Shown one piece after another: positions 1 to 10,880 of a stretch of 64,000 nucleotides of DNA. The notes below the pieces were generated by a model. It worked only from the letters and a program-made list of their open reading frames with translations. It was not told the DNA's origin and made no database searches. How positions within the stretch are numbered: position 1 is the first letter of the stretch; each line of letters starts with the position of its first letter. This stretch comes from Ashinkailepas kermadecensis (taxonomy: Eukaryota > Arthropoda > Thecostraca > Neolepadidae). Where the stretch lies: NCBI GenBank assembly GCA_034440615.1, contig JAOTOM010004137.1, positions 62,001-126,000 of the forward strand. Direction: 5' to 3'. The translations under genes were made by a program, and so were the position numbers.

Positions 1-23
1 ACTGCGTTGGTCATGCAGCGCCC
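1..23 (-). repeat. Tail-only retroposon fragment (family D), cut by window edge
   Basis: The first 23 bases end in TCATGCAGCGCCC. They match the distal part of the short repeat seen complete at 6972-7031 and 39101-39154. Only this end is in the window, so the assignment is tentative. Confidence 0.4.
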
Positions 24-887
24 AGCAGCAGCGAATCCGAGCAACTCTGGAGCTCACAGGCCACTGTGCACCACTCGAGGCAGTCGCGTGAAGTCTGACC
101 GTAATCAGATGGGGCACGCGACCAGCCACACAGAGTTTGTGTAATCGCAACCACAGACAGCAGCATCTCTCCGGCTCCAGTCAACAATGAATCAGGGCGG
201 ATGCAGACCCATGTCGGCTACCAACAACAACACGAGGATGAGCCATCGCTCCGAAAAATATGTGTAAACGAGGCGCCGGTGTTGGGATACGTGAACACTG
301 ACCAGTTCCCATATATCATCGAGCTATGCGTTACTATGCATCAACGTTTGCGAAGCTCATCGCTTGCAAGTCTTGCTTTGAAAGCGTATCGTGTGCTCCT
401 ATAGCAAATGATACGCTTGCAGGGCGCACTAGCAAGTGTCCACGTGCATAACATGCACGCATTTCGGCACATGCTGACCGCTACACGGCAACACTGATAC
501 CTCCCCAGCAGTGAGTCTAAATTCGGTGACCTAGGTAGAAAATGACGCCCAACAGCGAACATATTTACATATTGCAACTGCAAAGGTTGGATATTCTTAA
601 ATCTCAAACTGGAGGCTGGATACTGACCTGAATCTGCGTTGTGACTGCTTATATAGCCTGCATTTCCCTATCACAAATAGTGCCCAATTTGTTCTTTTTA
701 AATAGTTTTCATGTTCTTTCTTAAATGTCTGGGCGGATCATGAACTTCGCCGTTTGTAACTTAACATCATTTCACATCGCATGCAAGGAAATTGTGCACC
801 TTTTACCTACATCTGACGCTCAACCAGAAACTGATTCGGACACACCGCTCCCCAGAGCGTGACCGACGAGTCCGCAGCAACACCCAC
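24..887. other. Intron 3 of the BTBD7-like gene (part); no other feature seen
   Basis: This stretch lies downstream of the exon 3 donor of the BTBD7-like gene. It has mixed base composition and no long open frame, tandem repeat or retroposon that I recognise. The next BTB-domain exon must lie beyond the left edge. Confidence 0.5.
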
Positions 888-1105
888 CTGTGCACGGCGA
901 ACACGCAGCCCTGGTAGACGAGGTCGACGTCGGCGCAGTACCGGCTCTGGTAGAGCTCGCACAGGTCCTGCTGGCACGACGAGGCGAGCGGCCGGGCGGC
1001 GGCCGCGCACGCGGTCAGCTCCTTCAGCATGCCCAGCGCCCGGTACTCCTCACTGAGCGCGCGCACGTCTCGCGCCGGCCAGTCGCAGATGTACTCGCGG
1101 ATCAC
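888..1105 (-). CDS. BTBD7-like protein, coding exon 3 (start of first BTB/POZ domain)
   Basis: The exon encodes 72 codons plus two bases. It reads VIREYICDWPARDVRALSEE at the start and YCADVDLVYQGCVFAVHR at the end. The spacing and residues follow vertebrate BTBD7, where a (R)ELLxGWDVRDVNALVEEY segment precedes a YCTDVDLIFQ...CFPVHR BTB motif (from memory of the family). BTBD7 has two BTB domains and a BACK region and acts in epithelial remodelling; this exon covers the linker and the first beta/alpha elements of BTB-1. The acceptor is TTGTCAG|GTGATC at 1106-1107. The donor is CACAG|GTGGGT, splitting the last Arg codon after two bases. The phase fits exon 2 exactly. The remainder of the gene lies left of the window. 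Family assignment is by eye but strong. Confidence 0.85.
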
Positions 1106-1153
1106 CTGACAACCGAGACACCACTGCGCTCCAGGACCAGATCACCGCAGGAG

Positions 1154-1200
1154 TGTGGTGGTGGTGGTGGTGGTGATGGTGGTGGTGGTGGTGGTGGTGT
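1154..1200. repeat. (GGT)n/(CAC)n trinucleotide tract
   Basis: An almost pure GGT tract with one GAT interruption. It lies about 50 bp upstream (minus strand) of the exon 3 acceptor of the BTBD7-like gene, so in the pre-mRNA it is a (CAC/CAU)n run near the acceptor. Confidence 0.95.
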
Positions 1201-1351
1201 AGTAGTTGGTGTAGTGGTTGGCGCTTTAGCACGCGCCGACTGCCGGGTAATTTTACGCCGATAGCACGCGTGTCAGTGAACTCCCGGATTATCTGCGTGC
1301 ACAGGTGTGAAAGCATCCGTGTTCGTCTGGTAGAATAAATCATACCGTAGT

Positions 1352-1949
1352 ATCACCTTGGTGAAGTGGATCCCTGGATACATCTAGTAGTCAAGGTAAA
1401 CTGGATGCACCTTGATGCAGTTCTGGTGGAAATGTTGGTCGACCTTCGTGTAGACCTGGTGCAGCTACTGGATTAACCTTGGCGTGGTTCTGGGTGCAGT
1501 TCTGGACCAACTTTGGCGTGGTCCTGATGTACATATTAGCCAACTTAAGCGTGGTTCTGGATGCAGTTCTGGGCTCACTGGTGTTGTCCTGATGTACGTA
1601 TTAGGCCACCTTGGTGTGGTACTGGGTGTAGTTATGGGCTCACATTGCCGGGGTCCTGCGCGTAGATATGGGCTCACCTTGACGTGGTCCTGGGTGTAGA
1701 TATGGGCTCACCTTGATGTGGTCCTGGGTGTAGTTGTGGGCTCACCTTGACGTGATCCTGGGTGTAGTTATGGGCTCACCTTGATGTGGTCCTGGGTGTA
1801 GTTATGGGCTTACCTTGACGTGGACCTGGGTGTAGATACGGGCTTACCTTGACGTGGCCCTGGGTGTAGTTGTGGCCCCACCTCGATGTGACCATGTGTG
1901 TAGCTATGGGCTCACCTTGACGTGATCCCGGATGTAGTTACGGACTCAC
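1352..1949 (-). repeat. ~34-bp minisatellite built from the exon 2 splice donor
   Basis: About 17 units of roughly 34 bp, degenerate to the left and regular to the right. Read on the minus strand, most well-preserved units contain CACGTCAAG|GTGAGCCC or a one- or two-base variant, including GTAAGC. The exon 2 donor itself reads CACGCCAAG|GTGAGTCC. The array therefore begins at the real exon/intron border and fills much of intron 2 with donor-like copies. Confidence 0.9.
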
Positions 1950-2040
1950 CTTGGCGTGATCCTGGGTCTTGTGGTGCCGCCGCCGCCGCCCTAATCTCCG
2001 CCGGAGCGTCGCAAAGCCGCTCATTTTCTTCTTGTCACGA
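1950..2040 (-). CDS. BTBD7-like protein, coding exon 2 (basic linker)
   Basis: This 91-bp exon encodes RDKKKMSGFATLRRRLGRRR followed by RHHKTQDHAK. It matches the BTBD7 N-terminal basic region, which in vertebrates contains a DKKK...SGLATLKKKF...DHAKQ pattern (recalled, not searched). The acceptor is GTACACAG|TCGTG at 2041-2042; the donor is GCCAAG|GTGAGT. Exon 1 ends with two bases of a Gly codon that this exon completes, and the exon ends in phase 0, as exon 3 needs. It is too short to be found as a stand-alone open frame. The region is very Arg/Lys-rich and could bind membranes or act as a nuclear signal (inference). Confidence 0.85.
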
Positions 2041-2458
2041 CTGTGTACGTCAGGGCAGATGATTGGTCACGGATGACCGACTACATGTGCTGTGCACGGC
2101 AGATGAGCAACGCGAGGGCAGAGGGCAGAGAGCACAATCGACACACATCGGCCGGGTGTCACCGAAACCGACCGTGGCTCGCTAATACCTGCTATGGGCC
2201 CACGACACAGCTCGGGTGGGTCATGGGAGATCGGTCGGATGCCACAGAAAACATCACATTAGTCAATGTGATCAGTTGAAAAGGGACGTTCTGGACCCAT
2301 TGTCTCTAGCAGAGCCGGTGTTGATTTATTAAGGTGAAAGGATCTGTCACAGGACCAACATGGCCTTACTGACAGACGGATATTTGCCGGTGTAAGGTCG
2401 AAAGTGGTCCGTGTCGCGAGTCACAGCCGCAGCGATGTCCACCGCCGTCGGCACTCAC
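2041..2458 (-). other. Intron 1 of the BTBD7-like gene
   Basis: A 418-bp GT-AG intron bounded by the donor GG|GTGAGT at 2453-2458 and the acceptor TACACAG at 2041-2047. It contains no tandem array, unlike introns on either side. No other feature is seen. Confidence 0.7.
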
Positions 2459-2610
2459 CCGTGGCGCTTCTGGTAGGCGGGCGCCAGCACGCTGCCGCTG
2501 CTGTTGGCCTTGACGTGGTACTGCGGCGGGTAGGGCGCCGCCGCACCTCCGCCCGCCAGCCCCGACGGCACGTGCAGCGACGTGGGCACCGCACTGTGCG
2601 CCTGACCCAT
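2459..2610 (-). CDS. BTBD7-like protein, first coding exon (start codon)
   Basis: The exon encodes 50 residues plus two bases of a Gly codon, starting MGQAHSAVPTSLHVPSG and ending AYQKRHG. The start was chosen because the ATG sits in GCGCC-ATG-G, a good Kozak context. MGxxxS at the N-terminus is a potential N-myristoylation signal, as in the MGANAS start of vertebrate BTBD7 (recalled). The donor GG|GTGAGT is strong and its phase matches exon 2. The 5'UTR likely begins at an acceptor about 38 bp upstream (CCCGCAG|GCGG), so at least one non-coding exon should lie to the right. The residue sequence between the start and exon 2 is low-complexity Ala/Gly/Pro/Tyr and not conserved as far as I can tell. 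Confidence 0.75.
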
Positions 2611-2639
2611 GGCGCCGCTCACCGGCTGACCGACTCAGG

Positions 2640-3056
2640 AGCGTTGCATCGCCGCCTGCGGGCGGGCACGGTGAGCAGTTCAGAGACCACCGCCGCCTGC
2701 GGGCACGGTAGGCAGGTCAGACAGAAGCCGCCGCCGCCCGCGGGCAGGCAGGTCAGACACAGGCCACTGCCGAATGCGCACGGGCACGGTAGGCAGGTCA
2801 GGCAGAGGCCACCGTGCCTGCGGGCAGGCACGGTAGGCAGGTCAGACAGCGGCCACCGCCGTCTGCGGGCGGGCACGGTAGGCAGGTCAGACAGCGGCCA
2901 CCGTCGCCTGCGGGCGGGCACGGTAGGCAGGTCGGACAGCCGCCACCGCCACCTGCGGGTGGGCACGGGGTAGGCAGGTCAGGCAGAGGCCACCGTCGCC
3001 TGCGGGCGGGCACGGTAGGCAGGTCTGACAGCGGCCACCGCCGCCTGCGGGCGGAC
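2640..3056 (-). repeat. ~45-bp minisatellite carrying an acceptor-like motif
   Basis: Roughly nine units, with period near 42-45 bp. On the minus strand each unit carries a pyrimidine-rich segment ending in CCGCCCGCAG|GCGG or a close variant. The unit next to exon 1 provides the probable 3' splice site in front of the start codon (CCCGCAG|GCGGCGATGC). The array therefore multiplies the acceptor-like region of the BTBD7-like gene. Confidence 0.9.
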
Positions 3057-3245
3057 TCTGTTTTCGAATGGGTACAGGCCAGAGGAAAATTTGTCTAATC
3101 CAAAAATATTATACCTGAAGTCTTGAACACACGGAATAAATTGCATTCCATCGTGTTACCTTTTGCGGAAAGATGCAACCTTTCAGGTTAATTAGTTATA
3201 AATGCATGCAGAATTACGGGTAGACAGGTCACTACAAGTGCGACC

Positions 3246-3410
3246 GAGGGGCGACTAGTCAAAAGATAAGATGCTCATCTCCAAACAGAAAGGTTGAAGG
3301 TTCGAGTCCCACCTGTCGCTGCTTTTCGTCCGCGATCAGTTGGCGTGAAACACCGACGAAGCTATGCGTAACCAGAGCCGTTGACGCGTCGTAAAACCAA
3401 TAACGAACAA
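3246..3410 (+). mobile_element. tRNA-derived SINE, family A (diverged copy)
   Basis: The order is a tRNA-like head with GGTTCGAGTCCCACC (B box), a body with CCGCGATCAGTTGGCGTGA, and a tail with TCGTAAAACCAATAACG. It is the same organisation as the better copies at 6793-6951 and 28928-29090. Confidence 0.85.
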
Positions 3411-4297
3411 ATCTTAACATCCCCGTAAGTGGGTTACGTGGGCCACTAATAACCAACAGTCGACGCTATATTTTCTCAGTTATTTCAACAATTTTAGATT
3501 GCCTCTATGGTACACAAAAGACCCAAAAGGATACCGTTCTATGCTTCACAGCTATTGTCTACGATGCTCTCCTTGACCTTCGTCCGGGCTGGGAGCAAGA
3601 GTCACTGACGCCAAAAAGAAATGGTGAATAAAAACAAAACTAAATGCATGCTGAAGGGCACTTTGGCATCCAAATACTCATAACATGAAAAATCAACAGA
3701 TCTGCCATGATAAACGTCCAATAAAAGATTCTTCCTCTAACTACTAGCGAATACCAGTTAATGACAATCATTTTGCAAACCTATTTTACCTGCTGTAAGG
3801 ACTTCAAAGTGTTCTAACATAAGACCATCCGGTGAACAAACTTTGAGGTGGTATGGTAATAAATGAGCATCACTGATCCATATTCAAAAATGCTACTGCA
3901 TGGTAAGAAGGGAAATTACTTCATCCTGATGCAGAAGTAGTTAGGAGGCAAAAATAAACAATGAATTTAATGCAGTACAGTTCTAAATAATGTAATTAGG
4001 AGGATTCCAACATAATACTTGCATGACACCTGTTTTGTGTATGCTCTTTTCAGGTTCATCACAGTTTCATGTCACATGGTAAGGTGGGCATGCAAAAATA
4101 TTTGTTATGGTGGAGGCAAAAATGGATGAATATCTCATACTAGGTGCGAATTAACAATATCAGTAAATTTTTGGGATTTGTACTTTTGTACTTTGCAACA
4201 AAAACAGTTTTAGTTTGGTGCAGTGGCCACCAACATTACACAGATCTGAAACTGAAGGGGATTAACATTAGCTACAATTTAGGAGAAAAGGAAGTCT

Positions 4298-4516
4298 AAA
4301 AAAAAAAGGAAACAAACAAAAAAAGTTTTTTAAAATAAAAAATTTCCAACCCCTTTTTTTTAAAAAAAAAAAAAAATAAAAAAAACTTTTAAAAAAAAAA
4401 AAAAATTAAAACAAAAAAAAACCACAAAAAAAAAAAATTTTGCCACCCCAAAAAAAATTATAAAAAAAAAAACCCCCAAAAATTTGGGAAAAAAAACCCC
4501 CAAAAAAAAAAAAAAA

Positions 4517-4558
<42 letters not shown>

Positions 4559-4582
4559 AAAAAAAAAAATAAAACAAAAAAA
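4298..4582. repeat. Poly-A-dominated homopolymer tract
   Basis: Nearly 300 bp consist of A runs of up to about 40, separated by short runs of T, C or G (CCCC, TTTT, GGG). True poly-A tails and microsatellites do not look like this. A consensus error or collapsed low-quality assembly is likely. Confidence 0.85.
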
Positions 4583-6792
4583 CCAAACCATTACATATTC
4601 AAACACCCAAGCTTTCAGTCAGCCAATTAAATTATAAATGTCATCTATGGAAAGAAGGTGTAACAACACATACATTATGAAAACAACCATACAAACATAC
4701 CTACAACTATATAATTGCTCATTCATGAAAAGTGACCCATAAGCCAAATTTTGATCAGCAATTTGGATAACATGGTGCAATCTGCAGCACCAACTTTGAT
4801 GGCAACCTCCCACTCATGGGTTGGCATATAATACACCATAGAATACCCCAACAACCACTCACTGCATCTGAAAATGTCACAAGAAGTAATGCATTTGCTG
4901 CCTGCCAAAACCTGCTGATCTGTGAAAACAGGCAGCTTAGATGGCTTGTACATTGCAACATATGGGTTACAACTTTATTTGACACAAATCATGCAAAACA
5001 CGCCCAACAAATTTCGTGGCCTTATTTCTTTCCCAAGATAGCTGAATTTTCTCAAGTTGAGAAGTGACCTTTTCAACATTGAGAAAGGAACAAAGTTTTG
5101 TAATGAATGGAACTAAACCCATAACACAGCTCCCCAGCCTGATATTCTGCTGTTGTTGCCTAAGATCACAGATTGCAGGTCAAAATTATAATGATTTAAC
5201 TTCAATTTTATAAACTAAGTAGAACCTGATGGCAACTGGGCTAAATGGTAAGACTGGGAACTTGTTTAAATATGACATCTCAGCAGTGGCATAAGCGAAA
5301 CGAAACCAGCTTAACCAAACATAGCCAAAGTCCATTGGTCTACCCCAGTGATGCATTAGTGGGGTGGGTTAGCAGAATGATGCAAGTTTGATTAGGCTAC
5401 ATTTGGCAGAATAGCATAAGCTTACTCTGGCTAGTCCGGGTAGAATGGCATAAAGTTTGATATAACATGTCGGGCGAACTGCCAATGCTGCATTCTCAGT
5501 ACAGCCTGCCATCACCAAGCATGGACCATGGCAATGTTAAAATAATAGTTTTTCGTCAGGTGCAAGATGTTCAAACGTGTATGGTAGGATGTCGAAATTG
5601 GACATGGAAACTCATTTTGAGCCAATAGTGTACTGATAAGTCCATGCTTTCTGTTTAACTCTGGGGGCACCTACTACAGGGATACCTATGCTAATAATAA
5701 CAATGGAAATACCATGGTATCAACAGATGGCATTGTTTAACAGATCATAGATAATCTCTCTACCTGGATGTGTGTGACGAGATACTTGTGTATCACAATC
5801 TGTAATGGTGAGCACAAGCATGATACCTATTCATGAAATACTCTTAGAAACAAGTCATGGATACTTCTTAAGCACACATCAACAGGCACAATGTCAATAC
5901 TTCCTTCGAAAGGATGTCTATTCAGTGCTCAGAAATGGTATATTCCACCCTATTTCATGAATAATTTATCACTGGAGGGAGGTTGATTCAGCATTTCACT
6001 AGGTGGTGTTTTCAAACCATTTTCTTTATTAACACTAGAGTATGGAGATCTTCATTGCTGCAACTTCCTATCACCATATCAGTTACAAGATTCTGCTCTT
6101 TCATCAAGCAACACAAATTGGACAGAACTTTCATGCTGGCTCTTTGGTGCCAATATCATAATCTTTGCCTTGTTGCATATTTATTGGCTTTGATGAACTT
6201 AGGCCCAATACTAGCCTGGGCAAAGTCCATAGAATAGTCATAGCACATAAAATAAACACAATGCAAAACACAAGACAATTCAGTACATCTGCGAGCATAT
6301 TCCCTGCCTAAACCGGAACAAGTTCCATAAGAAAATGAATACTGATTGGCCAGACTACAAAATGCATATCACTGTTGGCTTTGACATGATTTCATCAGTG
6401 TGATAGTGCCCAGAAGCCAGCTATTGTGCACTACATTCTGAAGCATGCATTGCACATGTGCATACACCATGGATAGTGCACATGCAGCAGTCCATTAATT
6501 GTGCATACCATTTGCATATACCAGCTTGGTGTATGGGTACAGTAAGTAGGCGGTTGGGCAGCTACTGCAGCTTCAATACAAGTTATCCATCACATTAACT
6601 GTGACTTTCACTCAATCTATCTACAAAATATATCTGAGCTACATAATCAATTTAACCTACACATAGTTGTGCATGTCTTACTGCAACATTGTTCTCTAAT
6701 CTTGCATAAATGGGAGTAATCTGCAACACCAACATGTACCATAATCTTCTACCCATGATTATTGAGTAACTTCCCAAATACATATCCTTCTG

Positions 6793-6951
6793 GTTGGTTA
6801 TTGGTTTTACGACACGTCGACCGTTGTGTCATGTAGCGTCGCTAATCTCTCACGCCGATTGGTCGCGGGCGAAGAGTAGCGACAGGTGAGACTCGAACCC
6901 ACAACCTTTCGATTGTGAGACGAGCATCTTACCCCTAGACCACTCGTCCCC
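6793..6951 (-). mobile_element. tRNA-derived SINE, family A, intact with target-site duplication
   Basis: A 159-bp element flanked by the perfect 14-bp direct repeat TACATATCCTTCTG (6779-6792 and 6952-6965). On the minus strand the head reads GGGACGAGTGGTCTAGGGGT and has a B-box-like GGTTCGAGTCTCACC. The body contains CGCGACCAATCGGCGTGAGA and the tail ends TAAAACCAATAACCAACC. It keeps its CpGs although it sits in the CpG-poor block, so it is a young insertion. Confidence 0.95.
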
Positions 6952-6971
6952 TACATATCCTTCTGCTTGAG

Positions 6972-7031
6972 TTAGTTAGTTAGTTATTAGGGCTTTAGGG
7001 CGCATCGACTACATCGGTCATGTAGCGCCCA
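6972..7031 (-). mobile_element. 60-bp tail-only retroposon (family D) with target-site duplication
   Basis: The segment TTAGTTAGTTAGTTATTAGG...CATGTAGCGCCC is flanked by the perfect 15-bp repeat ATCCTTCTGCTTGAG (6957-6971 and 7032-7046). It resembles only the 3' end of family A, so it looks like a severely 5'-truncated copy. The family A SINE at 6793-6951 later landed in the same target, a few bases away. Confidence 0.85.
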
Positions 7032-8164
7032 ATCCTTCTGCTTGAGCACACAGCAAGTACTAGAGCTGCCACAATTAGATCTGCATGCTGAGAGAATATT
7101 GGTAACATTTCCTACTCTTCTTCAGCTGGATGACAAAATTGCTTGATACCATTATAAATTTGCATTGTCAATTTATAATAGCATGGAACTTAAATTTCCA
7201 CAAGCAACGTTCAGTAGAACAGTAGAACAATATCCATAGCATTATTTCATTGGGATCACAGCTCTTTTTTATGGAGCAAAACACTGAATTGTGTGTGAAA
7301 TCTAATCAGGCTTATGCATTATCAGCTTCCATAACCTGGCATTAGCAATCATAAATCAGGTTAGTTCCTATAATTAATGGCTGCTTGTGGGTTGCAACAG
7401 ATGCTTAGGATTGAATGTGTTGATGGTGGTGATTTGTGGCATTAGGCAGCTTCTGTGTTTTTCCTATGTGTGGAGGCTTGTATGCTGATTGCACAGGCAT
7501 TGCCAATGCAACTTAATTAAAATATCAGTGTTGCTATTTAACACCAATATTTTGGTTTGCCCTAACAATGGTCACCAACTTCACTTTCCGATGTTGCACA
7601 AGATGCCAAGCTCCTTTCAAAGAAAGTATGTGGCCTAATATTTTAGAGTACACCAGGCATTTTAGCTCTGGTGGAGACCCCTGTATACTATAAACTGCCA
7701 ATGCATTGACCTATAATTCACCAATAATTAGCATCCATATGTCACAAGTTAGCATTGGATCTGTAATTACATGAAAGTAAGATGGCTCAACCTGTTCCAT
7801 ATTCACATGATTATCCCTAAATCAATTGCAATCTCCTTGTAGCCTCTAAGAACCATGCAAGCTAATCTAGCATCACCTGAAGTGGAATGATTCTTTTAGA
7901 AAATTGGATTAAGTTTGCAAATAATGCTCTCACAAATGACATTATCTCCTGTTGATCACCATACCCAAAACTGGTCACAGTGGCACAATGGACACACATT
8001 AAGCACTGTCATAATGCCAAGAAATACCAAAAATGTCAGTGATGTGACCATGTGATGTCAAGCTTGGTGATCACTAAGCAGGCCTGATATCCACTTGCCC
8101 AGCCTGAGTCAATAAACATAAACAATTATAATATGACAACAATTCTCTCATTTAACTTGATGAC

Positions 8165-8318
8165 AAAGCTTTGGAAGAAACTTTGACTCTTGACCACAAG
8201 ATCGTGGGTTCGAATCCCAGAACTGGCGTGATTACCGAGTTTACCCGCTACCAATCAGCGTGAGAGGTTGGGGATGCTGTATGGCCATCGGTTGGATGCA
8301 TCATAAAATAACCCAAAG
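8165..8318 (+). mobile_element. tRNA-derived SINE, family B, CpG-decayed copy
   Basis: The tRNA-like head includes CTCTTGACCACAAGATCG and GTGGGTTCGAATCCCAGAAC. The body and tail follow family B (compare 52960-53110), but many CpGs of other copies are TpG or CpA here, for example ATCGG to ATCAG and GCGTCG to GCATCA. It is older than the neighbouring 6793-6951 SINE. Confidence 0.85.
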
Positions 8319-10787
8319 TTCTTCTAGACATTTATTGATCTTCATACTTTTGGACACGGACGAAATGTGGTAGGATAGCACAGATGCAAGACCAGCTGTT
8401 CAACTTCTATGTGCATGTCACTAATATCTTCCTAATCAATCAAATTTCTCCAAGCTTCTAATATGTATACTTTTTATGAGCTTGGACAAGATAGGTAGGT
8501 AACTGAATGATTGTTATTGAGGCTTATGGGCTGGTCTTCAGGATTTGGTAATCTGCTACTGCACACCAGTCCAATATATTTGGAATAACACACCACCACA
8601 AACATAGGCATGGCTTCTCAGCATGCTAAAAAATTATGGGGCAAGTTGGCCACCTCTTTACAAGGAATGTCATAAAGCTAATGGTAGATAACTCCAAAAA
8701 TGCTCAGGCATTATGGCTTTAACAATGACATAGGTAGCTGCACCAAGGAGCACAAAGATATTCTGCACATGATAAGAATGTTATTGAAGTGGAATTTGAC
8801 ACAAACCTGGACATTTCTGACAGCATGTGCTAAATGCACTGGCCTGCATTTCAGAGAACATGACTTCAACTTTTGGAACAGACCAGCATACATGAGCCCA
8901 TACTGATAGGACTGCCACCAATTAGATCCAATGAAGACTGCTGTGCTTTGCAGATTGCTATGAGTACTGAGTACATCATACATCTGTACATCTGACACAG
9001 CAAAAGAGAATCAGCATGGTTGACTCACAACCAGTGCAAGTTTAGGCACATAAATCACAACCCTAAAAAAATAATTATACTGTAACCACTTCAACCACTG
9101 CTGTCACACACACATGCAGCAGCCGAGGTCTTGTGCCTATGCCATAACTCACTTGGCTATGTGTTCAAATTTCCCATAGGTTATGATGTTATTAAAACCA
9201 TGCACATATTGATTGCCTGACAGTTAGGCTACACAACAGAAAACAAACTAACACAGTTCATATCAAGCTGTGGTCTCTGGCAACTTGAGGCCACCTATGG
9301 AAAACATTGTTTTTTCCCCCACCATATAAGCTTCCGGTAGCACCCATCAGAGTTGCCAGACTTGGAGAACACTGCAACTAGGATGCATGTGCATGCTCTT
9401 ACCAGTTAGCATCCAGGCACACACCCTGCATCATATCCCTAGACTGAGGAAATTGGCAGGTAGTTTGTAGTCCATTGTTGATGGTGTGTCAGATTGAGCA
9501 CTGAAGGATGGTAGCAAGTGGAATGATCATCATAGGTTCTTAACTAGCTAAGAGCTTACATAGCTGCAAGGTTCTTTAGCTTCTACAAATTTAAGTCTTA
9601 AAAGTGTAGTGTAGGGCCACTGGAGGTAGATGGTGAAATAGTGGTTGATGATTGTGATATAGTGGAGTCCTTAAGCAAACAATTATCAGTCTTTTCTAAA
9701 AAGGACTCTGGTACATTGGACACAAGTCAGAGTTATGCCATGGTAGGTGGTAGGTTGGAGGCTCTTGCAATAACTAGAAAAACTGTTGCAGAATATAAAA
9801 GCTCAATAATCACACAAATGTCAAATACAATGACCTCAATAAATAGTCAGTTCACCAAAAAAGAACATAATATATATTCAAATACCTTTAAAAATGACCT
9901 GAAGGAATACTAACACTGCAGATACATGTGCTATTCATTCTTTTCCCACTAAAATATGGGGAAAGAATCTGGGGAATATGGAGTTTGGGTGGGTTAATAC
10001 ATTATGAAGAATAGGGCAAAACTGCCCTGAAAAACAACTCCTAAACTAGGATACTTATGTTGTATCACATATAACATACTGATGTTGGATGACCTAATGC
10101 CCACTGATATTGCATTGCTTAAAGCCTACCTATGTTGGATATTATAATATTGTCACCAGAGGTGTATATACATCATCCACTGTGTCCTACATGGTGTCAT
10201 TTTAACCAGTGAATATCTCACTTACATGCAACCTCCAATTTGTTCTGGACTTCTAAATAAATACCTTAAACATCATAATAAATGTGTGCCTTAGAGTGTA
10301 TCATGAATTTTTGGAATCATCTTTCCAATACCATGCTTATGAATGTGACTAAGATGATGGGGCCACTCACTTCCTGTGCAAATGCCTATTTTTCAGCTGG
10401 TGAACAAAATAACACCAAAAAAGAGGTCTTGCATTAGGTAACATGGCATACAAAGTTATGCTTAAAAGAGAAAGAGCAGCATAACATAACCTGACCTCCC
10501 TAAGGATAAAAATCCAAAACAAATTGAAAAATTTGAAACAATCTTCTCTGATAATTTTTCAGATGAAAAACCCAATCCACCCTAACCTATTCTAGCATAA
10601 CCTGTTTGTGAAGAGAAACAAGTTCCAAAATAAAATTATGTTATTTTTTTTTGGGGGGGGGGGGAAATTTCCCAACAAAAAAAAACAAAACTAACATTGT
10701 TTGTTTGCTTCATGGAGGAAAACTATGTGCAAAACTTGCCTTAGAACATCTCAAAGCAAAATAATACAAACATTTTTTACAAATATC

Positions 10788-10880
10788 TTTTTATTGTCCA
10801 ACAACTGGATAAAAATACCAAGTTGGTGAATGGTACAAATAACATGGCAGGGTGGCCAATTCTGTGTGACATCAAATTTA
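10788..10880 (+). repeat. Diverged repeat, CpG-poor copy
   Basis: Shares CCAACAACTGGATAAAAA and GGCAGGGTGGCCA with 11928-12023. Positions that are CpG in the other copy are TpG or CpA here. It is the CpG-decayed member of the pair. Confidence 0.8.

Noticed and set aside
9641..9913. 90-codon open frame with protein-like composition
   Set aside because: Isolated, inside the CpG-poor block, without splice sites, domain or homologue that I recognise. An exon cannot be excluded.
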